From: Roseococcus sp. SDR
GTDB lineage: Bacteria; Pseudomonadota; Alphaproteobacteria; Acetobacterales; Acetobacteraceae
Reading direction: 5' to 3'
NCBI RefSeq assembly: GCF_019083995.1
Contig: NZ_JAHRCU010000011.1
Coordinates: 62,001 to 126,000, forward strand
DNA length: 64,000 nt
Shown here: one piece after another, positions 16,085-27,600 of the stretch
How the letters are laid out: the number at the start of each line of letters is the position of its first letter
Numbering within the stretch: position 1 is the stretch's first letter
Notes under the pieces: model-generated
The model's input: only the letters and a program-made list of their open reading frames with translations
What the model was told of the DNA's origin: nothing
Database searches by the model: none
Program-made: the position numbers and the translations under genes

Positions 16085-17055
16085 GCCGAAGCTTCCACCT
16101 GGCAGGATTCGAAACCGCGGCGGAGTTGCGGGCGATTCAGGTCACGGCCGATGAAGACGATCTTGGACTTGCGCGGATCACCCTCCTTCCAGGGGCCGAT
16201 ATAATCGCCATCGGCAACCATGTGGACGGCCTGGAAGGCGAAGCGGCGATCCTCGCCCGGATAGGCGAGGATGCCCTTGGTGCGCAGCAGGTCCTGGCCC
16301 TTGGCGGCCAGCAGGTCGGTCATCCAGGTGTTGAACTTCTCGGGGTCGATCGGGCGCGAGACCTCGAAGGAGACGGAATTCACCTCGCTGTCATGCTCAT
16401 GATGGTCCTCGCCCGAGAGGAAATCAGGCTCGCGCACCAGGATGCGCTCGAGGTTGAAGGCATCGCGGCCGATCACGCTCTCGATCGGCGCGTCGGATTT
16501 GGTGCTGCGGATCAGCTCCACCATCGGGTTGATGGCGCGGATACGGCGCTCGACCTCGGCCGCTTCCTCCTCGCTGACCAGGTCCATCTTGTTGAGCAGG
16601 ATGAGGTCGGCGAAGGCGATCTGTTCCTCGGCCTCCTTGCTGTCCTCGAGGCGGGCCAGAAGGTGCTTGGCGTCCACCACGGTCACGATGGCGTCGAGCT
16701 TGGTGGCGCGCTTCACGTCGTCATCCACGAAGAAGGTCTGGGCGACGGGGGCAGGATCGGCAAGGCCCGTGGTCTCGACGATGATGCCGTCGAACTTCTC
16801 ACGCCGCTTCATGAGGTTCGAGAGGATGCGGATCAGGTCGCCGCGGACGGTGCAGCAGATGCAGCCATTGTTCATCTCGAAGACTTCCTCGTCGGCATCC
16901 ACCACGAGGTCATTGTCGACGCCCAGCTCGCCGAACTCGTTGATCACGACGGCGAATTTCTTGCCGTGCTGCTCGGTGAGGATGCGGTTCAAGAGCGTGG
17001 TCTTGCCGGCGCCGAGATAGCCGGTGAGGACGGTGACGGGAATCTGGTCGGACAT
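16081..17055 (-). CDS. CobW/COG0523 family GTP-binding metallochaperone
   Basis: 324 residues. Walker [12 protein letters not shown] near residue 11, the diagnostic metal-binding [11 protein letters not shown] (CxCC) near 64, [10 protein letters not shown], the base-recognition L-N-K-M-D-L, and a short His/Asp-rich loop E-D-H-H-E-H-D around 230, before the CobW C-terminal domain. COG0523 GTPases deliver zinc or other transition metals to client proteins in a GTP-dependent way. First gene of the cobW-WD40-AKR operon. I saw no convincing Zur operator in the 149-bp upstream region. Confidence 0.92.
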   Translation of the reverse strand: MSDQIPVTVLTGYLGAGKTTLLNRILTEQHGKKFAVVINEFGELGVDNDLVVDADEEVFEMNNGCICCTVRGDLIRILSNLMKRREKFDGIIVETTGLADPAPVAQTFFVDDDVKRATKLDAIVTVVDAKHLLARLEDSKEAEEQIAFADLILLNKMDLVSEEEAAEVERRIRAINPMVELIRSTKSDAPIESVIGRDAFNLERILVREPDFLSGEDHHEHDSEVNSVSFEVSRPIDPEKFNTWMTDLLAAKGQDLLRTKGILAYPGEDRRFAFQAVHMVADGDYIGPWKEGDPRKSKIVFIGRDLNRPQLRRGFESCQVEASA

Positions 17056-17141
17056 GGAAGGCGGGCTCCGCGAAGGGGGGAGGTTTTCTGGGACCTATAT
17101 GGGCTGGCCCGGCGGGGAAGGCCAAGGGGGCGGCCGGAACG

Positions 17142-17174
17142 AAAACGCCCCCGGCCTCGCGGGAGGCCGGGGGC
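17142..17174 (-). terminator. Intrinsic terminator of the aminotransferase gene
   Basis: An 11-bp perfect GC-rich stem (17147-17157 with 17164-17174, six-base loop) lies just after the aminotransferase stop on the minus strand. It is followed on that strand by four U (AAAA at 17142-17145 on the plus strand). Confidence 0.75.
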
Positions 17175-17204
17175 GCGTGGCAGGGTCAGGCTGGACCGTT
17201 CGGC

Positions 17205-18533
17205 TCAGGCGGCTTCCTTGTGGATCGCATCCGCGAGCGTGGTGAAGATGCGGTCCACATGCGACTTCTCGATGATGAGCGGGGGGCTGAGCGCCACGAT
17301 GTCGCCCGTCACGCGCACCAGCAGCCCGTCATCGAAGCAGCGGCGGAAGACGCGGTTGGCGCGTTCCGTCGGCTTGCCGGGCAGCGGCGCCAGCTCGATG
17401 CCCGCGATCAGGCCGTGGTTGCGGATGTCGATCACATTGGGGGCGGAGCGCATCGAATGCGCGGCCTCCTGCCAGTAATCCTCGATGGCGCGGACGCGGC
17501 CGGGCAGGTCCTCGCGCACATGGATGTCGATGGCGGCGAGTGCCGCGGCGGCGGCCAGCGGGTGGCCGGAATAGGTGTAGCCGTGGAAGAACTCGATGCC
17601 GGCCGCGGTGCCGCCGATGATCGTGTCATAGACCTCGTTGTTCACGGCGACGGCGCCCATGGGCACGGCGGCGTTGGTCAGCCCCTTGGCCATGGTCATG
17701 ATGTCGGGCGTCACACCCAGGCGCTCAGAGCCGAAATGCGTGCCGATGCGGCCGAAGCCCGTGATCACCTCGTCGAAGATGAGCAGGATGCCGTGCTTGT
17801 CGCAGAGCTCGCGCAGGCGCTGGAGGTAGCCCACGGGCGGCACCAGCACGCCGGTGGAGCCGGCCAGCGGCTCCACCATCACGGCGGCGATGGTATCGCC
17901 ATGCAGCGCCACCAGGCGCTCCAGCTCATCGGCCAGATGCGCGCCATGGGCGGGCAGGCCGCGGGAGAAGGCGTTCTGCTCGGGCAGGTGGGTGTGCGGC
18001 AGGTGGTCCACATAGGGGAGCATGGCGCCGAACTGCTTGCGGTTGGGGCCGATGCCGCCCACCGACATGCCGCCGAAGCCGACGCCGTGATAGCCGCGCT
18101 CACGCCCCACGAGGCGCACGCGCTGCGCCTGGCCGCGGGCGCGCTGATAGGCGAGCGCGATCTTCAGCGCGGTGTCCGCGCTTTCGCTGCCGGAATTGGT
18201 GAAGAAGACGCGGTCCAGCCCCTCGGGCGTCATCTCCGCCACGCGGGCCGCGGCCTCGAAGGCGATGGGGTGGCCGAGCTGGAAGGTGGGCGCGAAGTCG
18301 AGGATGGCGGCCTGCTTCTGGATCGCCTCGGTGATCTCGCGGCGGCCATGCCCCGCATTGCAGCACCAGAGGCCGGCCGTGCCGTCCAGGATCTCGCGGC
18401 CCTCGGGCGTGAAGTAGAGCATGCCCTCGGCCCGGGCGAGCAGGCGCGGGGTATCCTTGAAATACTTGTTGTCCGAATAGGGCATCCAGAAGGCGTCGAG
18501 GTTGTTCGGACGCGGGACGCTGATCTCATTCAT
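17205..18533 (-). CDS. Class III PLP aminotransferase (omega-amino acid/beta-alanine:pyruvate type)
   Basis: 442 residues. Characteristic N-terminus with F-W-M-P-Y-S-D-N-K-Y-F, then D-G-T-A-G-L-W-C-C-N-A-G-H, the cofactor loop N-S-G-S-E-S-A-D-T-A, G-Y-H-G-V-G, and the D-E-V-I-T-G-F-G-R-I-G segment; the Schiff-base lysine is in T-M-A-K-G-L-T-N-A-A. Length and the F-W-M-P-Y-S start match omega-amino acid:pyruvate aminotransferases, which convert beta-alanine or other omega-amino acids to semialdehydes. Lies between the giant adhesin gene and cobW, transcribed on its own with its own terminator. Beta-alanine is a pyrimidine breakdown product, so a link to the carbamoylase-like genes 11 kb away is conceivable (inference). 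Confidence 0.9.
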   Translation of the reverse strand: MNEISVPRPNNLDAFWMPYSDNKYFKDTPRLLARAEGMLYFTPEGREILDGTAGLWCCNAGHGRREITEAIQKQAAILDFAPTFQLGHPIAFEAAARVAEMTPEGLDRVFFTNSGSESADTALKIALAYQRARGQAQRVRLVGRERGYHGVGFGGMSVGGIGPNRKQFGAMLPYVDHLPHTHLPEQNAFSRGLPAHGAHLADELERLVALHGDTIAAVMVEPLAGSTGVLVPPVGYLQRLRELCDKHGILLIFDEVITGFGRIGTHFGSERLGVTPDIMTMAKGLTNAAVPMGAVAVNNEVYDTIIGGTAAGIEFFHGYTYSGHPLAAAAALAAIDIHVREDLPGRVRAIEDYWQEAAHSMRSAPNVIDIRNHGLIAGIELAPLPGKPTERANRVFRRCFDDGLLVRVTGDIVALSPPLIIEKSHVDRIFTTLADAIHKEAA

Positions 18534-18641
18534 GGCGGCAGGCTCCTGGAGCGGATCGGATACCGGCCATACTGCGCCAAGGGGGCCGTCCGGGCCAGAT
18601 ATCCCGCCGCCGAAATCGCCGTGAATTGCCGATGGCCGGCC

Positions 18642-18671
18642 CCACCGCAGGGCATGGCTGCCCCGCGGTGG
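18642..18671 (-). terminator. Strong hairpin after the giant adhesin gene
   Basis: CCACCGC-A-GGGCA, loop TGGC, TGCCC-C-GCGGTGG forms a 12-bp stem with one A/C mismatch, eight bases beyond the adhesin stop. No T tract follows, so it may act as an mRNA 3' end stabiliser or Rho-assisted terminator. Confidence 0.5.
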
Positions 18672-18678
18672 ACCGTGG

Positions 18679-21600
18679 TCAAAGCACGAAGTCGGTGTTC
18701 ACCAGCACATGCAGGCCGGTCAGGATGATGACCGCCTCCGCCGCGCCGCCATTGCCCTGATCGATCTCGATGCGCGTATCGGTGCCCGATTGCGACTGGC
18801 GGATGGAGCCCTGGCCGCCGCCCAGGAAGGCGTTGCCCGCCACCAGGGTGAAAGCCTGGTCGCCCGCCAGGGTCAGGTTGGCGTCGATGGCCGACAGGTC
18901 GATGACATCGCCCTCGGCCCAGGCGAAATCCGCCACCCGGTCCGGGCTGGCCGCTGCGCTTTCACTGAGCGTGGCCCAGGTGAAGCGGTCCGCGCCCGTG
19001 CCGCCGGTCAGCGAGTCCTGCCCGGCGCCGCCGGCCAGCGTGTCATTGCCGCCACCACCGGAAAGGGTGTCATTGCCCGCCGCGCCATCCAGGCGGTTTG
19101 CGCCGCCATCGCCGGTCAAGCGGTCATTGAAGCCGCCGCCCAGCAGGTTCTCGATCCCCGCATAGGTGTCGCCATTGGCGATGCCCTGCGTGCCGGCGCC
19201 CGTGGCGAGATTGGCGGTGACGGCGCCGGTCGCGTCCTGGAAGCTCGCCGTGTCATTGCCAGCGCCACCGTCCAGCGCGTCCGCGCCGGCGCCGCCGACC
19301 AGCAGGTCATCGCCGAGCTGGCCCTCCAGCGTGTCGTTGCCGGCGAGGCCGGTCAGCGTATCGTTGCCCTGCAGACCCTCGATCAGGTCGTGGCCCGCGG
19401 TGCCGGTCAGGTTGTCATGACCGACGCCACCCTGGATGGGTGCACGCTCCACCGGCAGCGGCGCCACCGGCGTGCCGGGCACGAAGGTGATGCCAGGGAA
19501 GGGACCGGCCGGATTGGTATAGGGGTAGTGGCTGTTGATGATGATGGCGTTGTCGGTGTCGAAATAGAGCACCGTCTGGCCATTGACGGCCTGGACCGCA
19601 GTGAAGCCGGAATACCCGTAGATGGTGAGCGTGTCGCCCTGGCTTGGGTTGAAGCCGTCGAAGCGGTCCACACCGTCGCCACGCTGGTAGATGAAGTTGT
19701 CGGCGCCGCCGCCGCCATTCACCTGGTCGCCGACGACGAGGCCGGTGATGACACCGGCGACCAGCCGCGCCTTGCCGCTGTCCGTGCCGCCACCGATGGT
19801 GTCGTTGTTGTCGCCGCCGTCGATGATGTCGTTGCCGCTGCCGCCGAGGACGATGTCGTTGCCCTCATTGCCGACGATCGTGTCGTCGCCGCTGCCGCCG
19901 AGCACGGTGTCATCGCCGCGCTCACCCTGCATGTTGTCGTTGCCGGCGCCGCCCTCTTCCCAGTCATTGCCGTCGCCGCCCTCGACGACGTCGTTGCCGT
20001 CGCCGCCATAGATGACGTCATTGCCCTCATTGGCGTGAAGGTTGTCGTTGCCGCGGCCGCCCTGGATCTTGTCGTCGCCGGCATGGCCGATGATGGCGTC
20101 GTCGCCGTCATTGCCCTGCAGGCAGTCATTGCCGGCGAGGCCGTGGATCTGGTCGTTGCCGCCCAGGCCATCCACATGGTCCGAGCCCGTGGTGCCGACG
20201 AAGCCGTCATTGCCCGGGGTCAGCAGGGTGGTCGGCAGGTCGCAGGCGCCGACGACGTTGGGGATGAAGCCGGCATCCACAGTCGTTACGTTTTGCCCCT
20301 GGACCAGGGTGATGGTGCCGGTGCGGCCACCCGCGCCCGCGTCGCTGTCGCTCACGTCACTGCCGATGTCGCGCAGCGTGGGCGTGGTGCCGGGGGGCGT
20401 CACGAACTCGACGCTGTAGCTCCCCGGGCGGAGGTTGCCGAAATTGTAGAAGCCGCCGGCATCGGTGGTCGTCGTGGCGATCACGGCGCCGCCGGTATCA
20501 AGCAGGCGGACGGTGGCGCCGGCGATGCCGGGCTCCTCGCTGTCCTGCTGGCCGTCCCGGTCGAGATCGGCCCAGACGCGGTCACCGATCGAGCCGGCAA
20601 GCAGCAGCCCGGCGTCGCGGGTGTTGTTCGTCTGGCCCGAGGTGAGCGTGATCTGGCTCGTCCGCCCGTTGTTGATCTGGGCATCGCTGTCCAGCGCATC
20701 ATTTCCGGCATCGCGCGTGGTGAAGACCGTGCCGCCGGGCGCCACGAAGGTCACGCTGTAGGTGCCGGGAAGCAGGTTGGCGAAGCTGTAGGCGCCGCTG
20801 GTGCTGGTCACCGTGGTCGCGATGACCGTGCCGGTCGCGTCGAGCAGCCGCACCGTGACGCCGCGGGCATCGGCCTCGCCGCTGTCTTGCAGGCCGTTGC
20901 CATTGCTGTCCATCCAGACGCGATCGCCAATGGCGACGCGCTGGAAGAGGCCGGCATCCAGATCCGTCCGGGCATCGCCCGAGAAGATCATGGTGGGCGC
21001 GATCACGCCCGCCGCCGTCGCGTCACTGTCCGTGGCGTCATTGCCGCCCTGGTCAATCGGCGAGGTTTCGTAGCCGCTGGGGGCCACCACGCGCACCCCA
21101 TACTGGCCCGGGGCCAGGTCGCCGAAGCTGTAGAGGCCGCTGGCATTGGTGGTGGTGGTGGCGATCTCCGTCACGCCATCGGCCGCGAGCAGCCGGACCG
21201 AGACGCCGGACAGGCCAGCCTCGCCCGGATCCTGCACGCCATTGGCGTTCAGGTCGTGCCAGACGCGGTCGCCCAGCGTGGCGGGGACATAGACGCCCGC
21301 ATCCACGTCGCGCGTCGTCGTCGCCGGGACCACGGCGACGAGGCCGGTGATGCCGCTCGTCGCGTTCGGATCGCTGTCGATCGTATCGTTGCCGCCCTGG
21401 TCCTGCAGGGTGAGCTTGAGGCCGGAGGGCATGACGAACTGCACGCGGTAGTTGCCGGCCACCACCTCGTCGAAGAGGTATTCACCGCTGGCATTGGTGG
21501 TGGTGGTGCGGCCGGTCGGCGTGCCGTCGGCGCTCAGCAGGTTGACGGTGATGCCGGCGCGCGAGGCCTCGCCGGATTCCTCGAGGCCATCGCCGTCGCG

Positions 21601-24600
21601 GTCCACCCAGACGCGGCCGGTGAGGGCGCCGAGTTCGACGATCGCGGCATCCACGCTGTCATCATTTTCGCCGGATTCCAGGCTGATGATGCCGGTGCGG
21701 CCGGTGGTTGGGTTGGCGTCGCTGTCACGCGCGTCATTCCCGCCCAGATCCTGCTTGCCAATGGCGCGGTTGAGCGGCGCCACGAACTCGACACGGTAGT
21801 CGCCGGGGGCGAGATTGGTGAAGCTGTAGGCGCCCGCCGCATCGGTGGTGGTGGTCAGGCCCGTCGGCGTGCCGTCGGCGCGCAGCAGGCGCACCGTGAC
21901 ATTGGCCACGCCCAGCTCGCCGGCATCCTGGTCACCGTCATTGTTGGTGTCGAGCCAGACGAAATTGCCGATGGAGCCGGTGCGGTAGAGGCCGCCATCC
22001 ACGGTGTTCTCCACCTCGCCGGAGACGAGGTTCACCACATCGGTGCGGCCATTGGCGGCGATGTCGCTGTCGCTGCCATCGGCGCCGCTGTCCTTCAGCG
22101 TCGGGAAATAGCCGGGGCGGGTGATCTCCACGCGGTAGTCGCCCGGGGCGAGCTGCGTGAAATTGTAGCCGCCGGTGGCATCCGTCGTGATCGGCAGGAC
22201 GCCGGCGACGGGCGTGCCATCGGCGTTCAGCAGGCGGACCGTGGCGCCGGCCAGGCCCAGTTCGCCCGGATCCTGCTGGCCATTGCCGTTCATGTCCTCG
22301 AAGACCCGGTCACCGATCGAGGCCGGGCGATAGACACCGCCATCCAGCGAGTAGTCCTCGCCACCCGAAAGCAGCGTGACCGTCTCGGTCTTGCCGGTGG
22401 TGACGTTCGCGTCGCTGTCCAACGCGTTGTTCAGGCCGATATTGGCCTTGGTGAAGGGCGTGCCGGCATTGGGCGTGAACTGCACGGAGTAGGTGCCGGG
22501 GCGCAGATCGTCGAAGAGGTAGTTGCCGTTCGCATCCGTGACCGTGGTGCGGCCCGTCGGATTGCCCGAGGCATCCAGCAGGGCCACGACGCGGCCGGCG
22601 ATGCCGCCCTCGCCAGGGCCGCCCTGCAGGCCATCCCCGTTCACATCCTCGAAGAGCGTGCCGCCGAGCTTGGCGCCCTTGAAGAAGCCCGCATCCAGCC
22701 GCGCCTCGTTCTGGTCGCTCACCAGGGTGAAGGCGTCGCTGCGGCCGGTGCCGTTCACGTCGCTGTCGGTCGCCTCATTGGCGTTGGCGCCGGCATTCTG
22801 CGTGGAAGCGGTGAAGCCCGCGGGCAGGACCTGGACGGAGTAGCTGCCGGGGATCAGCCCGGTGAACTGGTAGAAGCCATCCGCCCCGGTCGTGGTGGTG
22901 GCGATGACATTGTTGCTGCCGTCCAGCAGCTGCACGGTCGCGCCGACGATGCCCGTCGCGCCGTCATTCTGCAGCCCGTCGGCGTTCATGTCCTCCCAGA
23001 CGCGGTCGCCGATGGTGGCGAGCTTGTAGAAGCCGCCATCCACGTTGCGGACATTGTCGCCGCTGGCCAGCGTGTAGACGGGCGTGATGCCGGAGCCCTG
23101 CGCCGCGTCGCTGTCCGTGGTGTCGGGACCGGTGTTGTCCAGCGTGCGCTTGAAGCCGCCGCTCTCGTCGAAGCGGACGCGATAGCTGCCGGGGATCAGA
23201 CCATCGAAGAGGTAGGAGCCATCGCCCGCCGTCACCGCCGTGCGGCCGGTGGGGGTGCCATCGCCATTCAGCAGCGTGACGGTGATGCCGGCCAGCACCG
23301 TGTCGCCCACATTGCGCTGGCCGTTGCCGTTCACGTCGGTGAAGGCGATGCCGCCGAGCGAGGCGCGGACGACCTGGACCGCCTCGTTCTCGCTCACCGT
23401 GACGGGCGAGGAGCCGGGGGCCACCGCATAGGGGTTCACCGGCACGGAGGAGACGACCTGGCCGGAATTGTCCAGCACCTTGCCCGCCGTGTTGCCCGCG
23501 ATGTCGGCCACCTTGGCCACCACGCGGAACACCACCTGGTCATTGGCGGTGACGGCATTGTCGAAGGCGTTGTGAATGTCGCCCAGGTTGAAGGAGAGCG
23601 TGCGCGTGCCGGCATCATAGGTGCCGGCGCTGCCGATGCTCAGCGCCGAGCCGGTGATGCCGCCGAGCGAGACCAGCTCGCTGCTGACGAGGTCGAGACC
23701 CGTGGGCAGCACGTCCCGCAGCACGATGCGCTGCGAGCCCTCGCCCAGCGTGGCGGTGACCAGGAAGGTCGCCTCCTCGCCGATGCCGACCGCATTGCCG
23801 ACCGTCGCACCGAGCGAGGTGGAGACCAGCGTCTTCACCACCGTGTTCACGATGTCGGTCGTCAGCACCGCCGGATCGGTCTCGGTGACCGAGACGCCGA
23901 GCACGGGGGCGGAGCTGTAGGTGACGCTCGCCGTGTTCGTGATGGCCTGGCCATCCACGATGTTGCCGGCCAGGCGCGCCTGATAGGTGATGGTGACGGG
24001 GGCCGCGCTCAGCAGGAACTGGTTGAGCGTGAAGTCGATATTGCCGCCCGTCTCGGTGACCGTTCCGGCCGTGGCCGTGGCGGTGCCCGCCACCAGCGTG
24101 ATGCCGGCCGGGATGATGTCGGAGAGGTTCACCAGGTAGGCGGGCGAGGTGCTGCCGGGCGCGTGGCTCAGCGTGATCTGGTAGGTGACCAGATCCCCCG
24201 CATCGCCGCCCTGGCCCGCGATCACGTCCTTGGCGATGACGAGGTCGGGGCGGACGATGTCGATCGCCGCGGGGTCGGTGGCGGTGCCGAGGCCCGGCTT
24301 GCCGCCGCCCGGCGCGAAGGTCTCCACGCGGCCCGTGTTGGTGAGCGTGCTGCCGCCGGTCGCCGTCGTCGCGACGCGGGCATTGACCAGGATGGTGACG
24401 GTATCGCCCGCATCCGTGTCATTGTCGCCGATGTTGACGATGGTGCCGAAGTCGAAGGTATAGGCGCCACCCGAAACGGAGGTGGCGGCCGAGCCCACGC
24501 TGAGCGAGGAGCCGCTGATGGTGGAGCCGATGCTCTCGACCGAGGCATTCAGGAAGGTCAGGCCGGTCGGCAGGCTGTCGGTGACGACGAGGCGCTGCGT

Positions 24601-27600
24601 GCCCTCGCCCACCGTGACGGTGAGGCGATAGGTGACCGTCTCGCCCGGCGCGGCGTCCGGATTGCCCGCATTGACGAAGCCCGAGCCGGTATTGGCGTCA
24701 CCGGTCGCGATCACCGACTTGTCGATGGTCGGCGCCAGCACGACGGTGCGGCTCTCGGTGTCCTGGATGTTGTAGCTGCGGCTGGCGAGATCCTCGGCCG
24801 CCGTCGGGTTGAGCGGATCGACCGGATCGGCCGGGTTGGTGTCGTAGGTCAGGCGGGCGGTGTTCGCCAGCACCTGGCCGGGCGTCACCGTATCGAGCGC
24901 GCGGGCCTGGTAGGTGATGGTGATCGTGGGCGCGCCCAGCGCGTAGAAATCCGTGCTCCAGGAAATGGCGTTGCCGACATTGCTGAGGATGCCGGCGGAG
25001 GTCGCCAGCGTGCCGGCGACGAGGACCATGCCCGTCGGGATCAGGTCGGTCAGCGCCAGGTCAAAGGCTGGCGCGTCCGAGTTCGCGTCGTGGCGGATGG
25101 TGATGCTGTAGTTCACCAGCGCGCCCGCATCGAGCGGCTGGCCGGGGGTGGCGAGCGTCGAGGATTTGTCGATGACGAGCAGCGGCTCGACCACATCCAC
25201 ATCCACGGTGGACATGTTGCTGGTGCTGGTGGGCGTCGTGCCGGAGATGCCGGTCTGTGCGCTGGCGGAGTTGGAGAGCAGGTCACGGTCGCCATTGGCG
25301 GCCACGTCGGTGACGATGGCCTTCAGGCGGATCACGATCACCTCGGCATCGGTATTCCCGTTGACGAGCGTGTTGCGGACATTGCCGAAGTTCAGCGTCC
25401 AGGTGTCGTTGCTGCTGTTGTTGCCGACATTGGACGAGGTGATGGTGGGCGCGCCGATCACGCCGCCCGAATAGGTGGTGAGCGCGGAGCCGACCGAGAC
25501 CACCTCGATGGAGCCGGGGATGAGCTGGAGATAGCCATTGCGGCTGCCCGTCGCATCCTCCAGCGCATCGATGATGCGCAGGTTGGGGCTGTCGCCCTCG
25601 GGCAGGCGGACGCGGATCTCGTAGGTCACCTCCTCGCCGATGGCGAGGTCGGGCTTGCCCGCATCATGCCGATCGCTCGGGATGATCCCCTCGGCGGCGG
25701 GCCCGCGGGTATCGATGAGCGAGGTGGCGATGATGGTCTTGGTGACCGTGGGCGCCACGATGGTGACGTTCTTGGTGGAGGAGCTGTCGACCACCCGGTC
25801 ATCCGGCGCCACATTGTCCATGGAGGAGCCCGACGCGGTGGCGGTGTTGGCCAGCACCTCGCCGGCATTGGCGTCGGCATCCACCTTCACGGCGAAGGTG
25901 ACGGTGACCGTCTCGCCCGGGTCGAGATATTCGACCAGGAAGTCGACATCCTGCAGGTTCGCGGCGGTGACGTCGGTGATGACGCGGCCGGCGGGGCCGC
26001 TGATGGTCACATTGCCCTGGACGGTCGCGTCCTGCAGCACGTCGGTCAGCGCATCCTTGATGCTGACGTCCCAGGCGCGGGCGGTGAAGTCGTTGGTGGC
26101 GGAGCCGGCGGCCGGCCTGTTGGGGTTGGTGACGGTGATCGTGTAGTTGATCGTGTCGTGTGCGTCGGCCGTGCTGGTGGGCGAGGTCTTGCTGATGGTG
26201 ACGTTGGGCGCCACCACCTCGACCTGCGACGTCGCCGTGGTCTCGTTGCGGCCGCTGCCGTTCGGATTGGCGGCGCTGACCTTCACCGTGTTGGTCAGCA
26301 CGTCGCCGCGCTGATTGAGGAAGGCGGCGAGGGCGTCCACCGAGTTCTTGACGCGGGCATCCACCTCCATCGTCACGGTCGCGGCCTGGGTGCCGGTCGT
26401 GTTGGCCGTGTTCAGGACGTCGCCGAATTCGAAGGTGGCGCGGTCATTTCCGTTGATGCCGTCGCTGTCGGAGAGGGTGATGGTGGGCGTCGTGTCGAAG
26501 ACGCTGCCGCCGCCAAGGCCGGTCACGCCCACGAAGCGCGCGGCCAGCATCTCCATCACGCCGCCGCCAGCGGCGTTGCTGGTGGGCAGCCAGTCTTCCA
26601 CGCGGAAATCGGTCATCCGGCCTTCCGGCACGGTGACGGTGATGACGTAGGTGACCGTCTCGCCGATGGTCACGTCGTCCAGCGCGTCATTGCCGGCGAG
26701 CTTGCCGGTGTGGCTCTCGCTGGTGGAGAGCACGGCCTTGATGGGCGTGGGCGCCTGGGTGGTGACCACGGCCGTGTCGGTGAGCGTGCCGCCGGGCGCA
26801 TAGGGCGTGCGGTCAATGCCGCCTTCCATCGCGGCGAAGTGCTCGATCGTGGCGGTGTTGGTGAGGTTCGCGCCGAAGGCGGCGACATTGTCCACCAGCT
26901 CGAGGTCGTAGGTGATGACGACGATGTTGTCGCCGCTGGTCGCGTGGAAGGCGCCGATGCTGCCGCTGTTCGTCGCGTCATCCAGGCGCAGGCCGCCCGC
27001 CGTGTCGAACAGGCCACCACCGACCAGGGTGTAGGTCAGCACATTGCCCGCGCCATCGGTGACGCGCAGGTTGAGGCCGCCGGCCGGGATCTCGAAACCC
27101 GGCGGCAGCGTGTCATGGATCAGGACGTCGAAGGCGCCCTTCAGGGAGGAGCCGGTATTCTCGACGACGATGGCGAAGGAGACGCGGTCGCCCGCATCCG
27201 CGCCGCGCAGATTGGCGTCGATCGGCGCGATGTCGAGATTGTTGCTGTTGATCACGCCGCTGAAGCGGTTGCCCGCGCTGCCCGGCGCGGTGAAGGTGAC
27301 GGGGCCGACGGAGCCCGTGGTGGTCGCCGCCGCGTTCGTGTCGGCGATCACGCCCTTCTTGATGTTCAGCTCGGGCTCACCCAGCACGAACTGGACGATG
27401 GCGTTGTCCTGGAACTCCTTGCCGAAGCTGTTGGTCTCGGTGCTGGTGACCTGGTTGGTCAGCAGCAGCCCGTCACCGAATTCCTCATCGCCCACCACGA
27501 CGGTGAACAGCAGATCAATGGTCGAGGACGGATTGCCCGGCGCGACTGCGTCGCCGAAGTCGAAGGTCAGCGAGTTGCTGGCGCTGTCATAGCTGATGCT

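Noticed and set aside
20265-23358. Regular 344-bp repeats that might suggest an array element
   Set aside because: They are in-frame coding units of SdrD_B domains; there are no short palindromic repeats with spacers, so not CRISPR.
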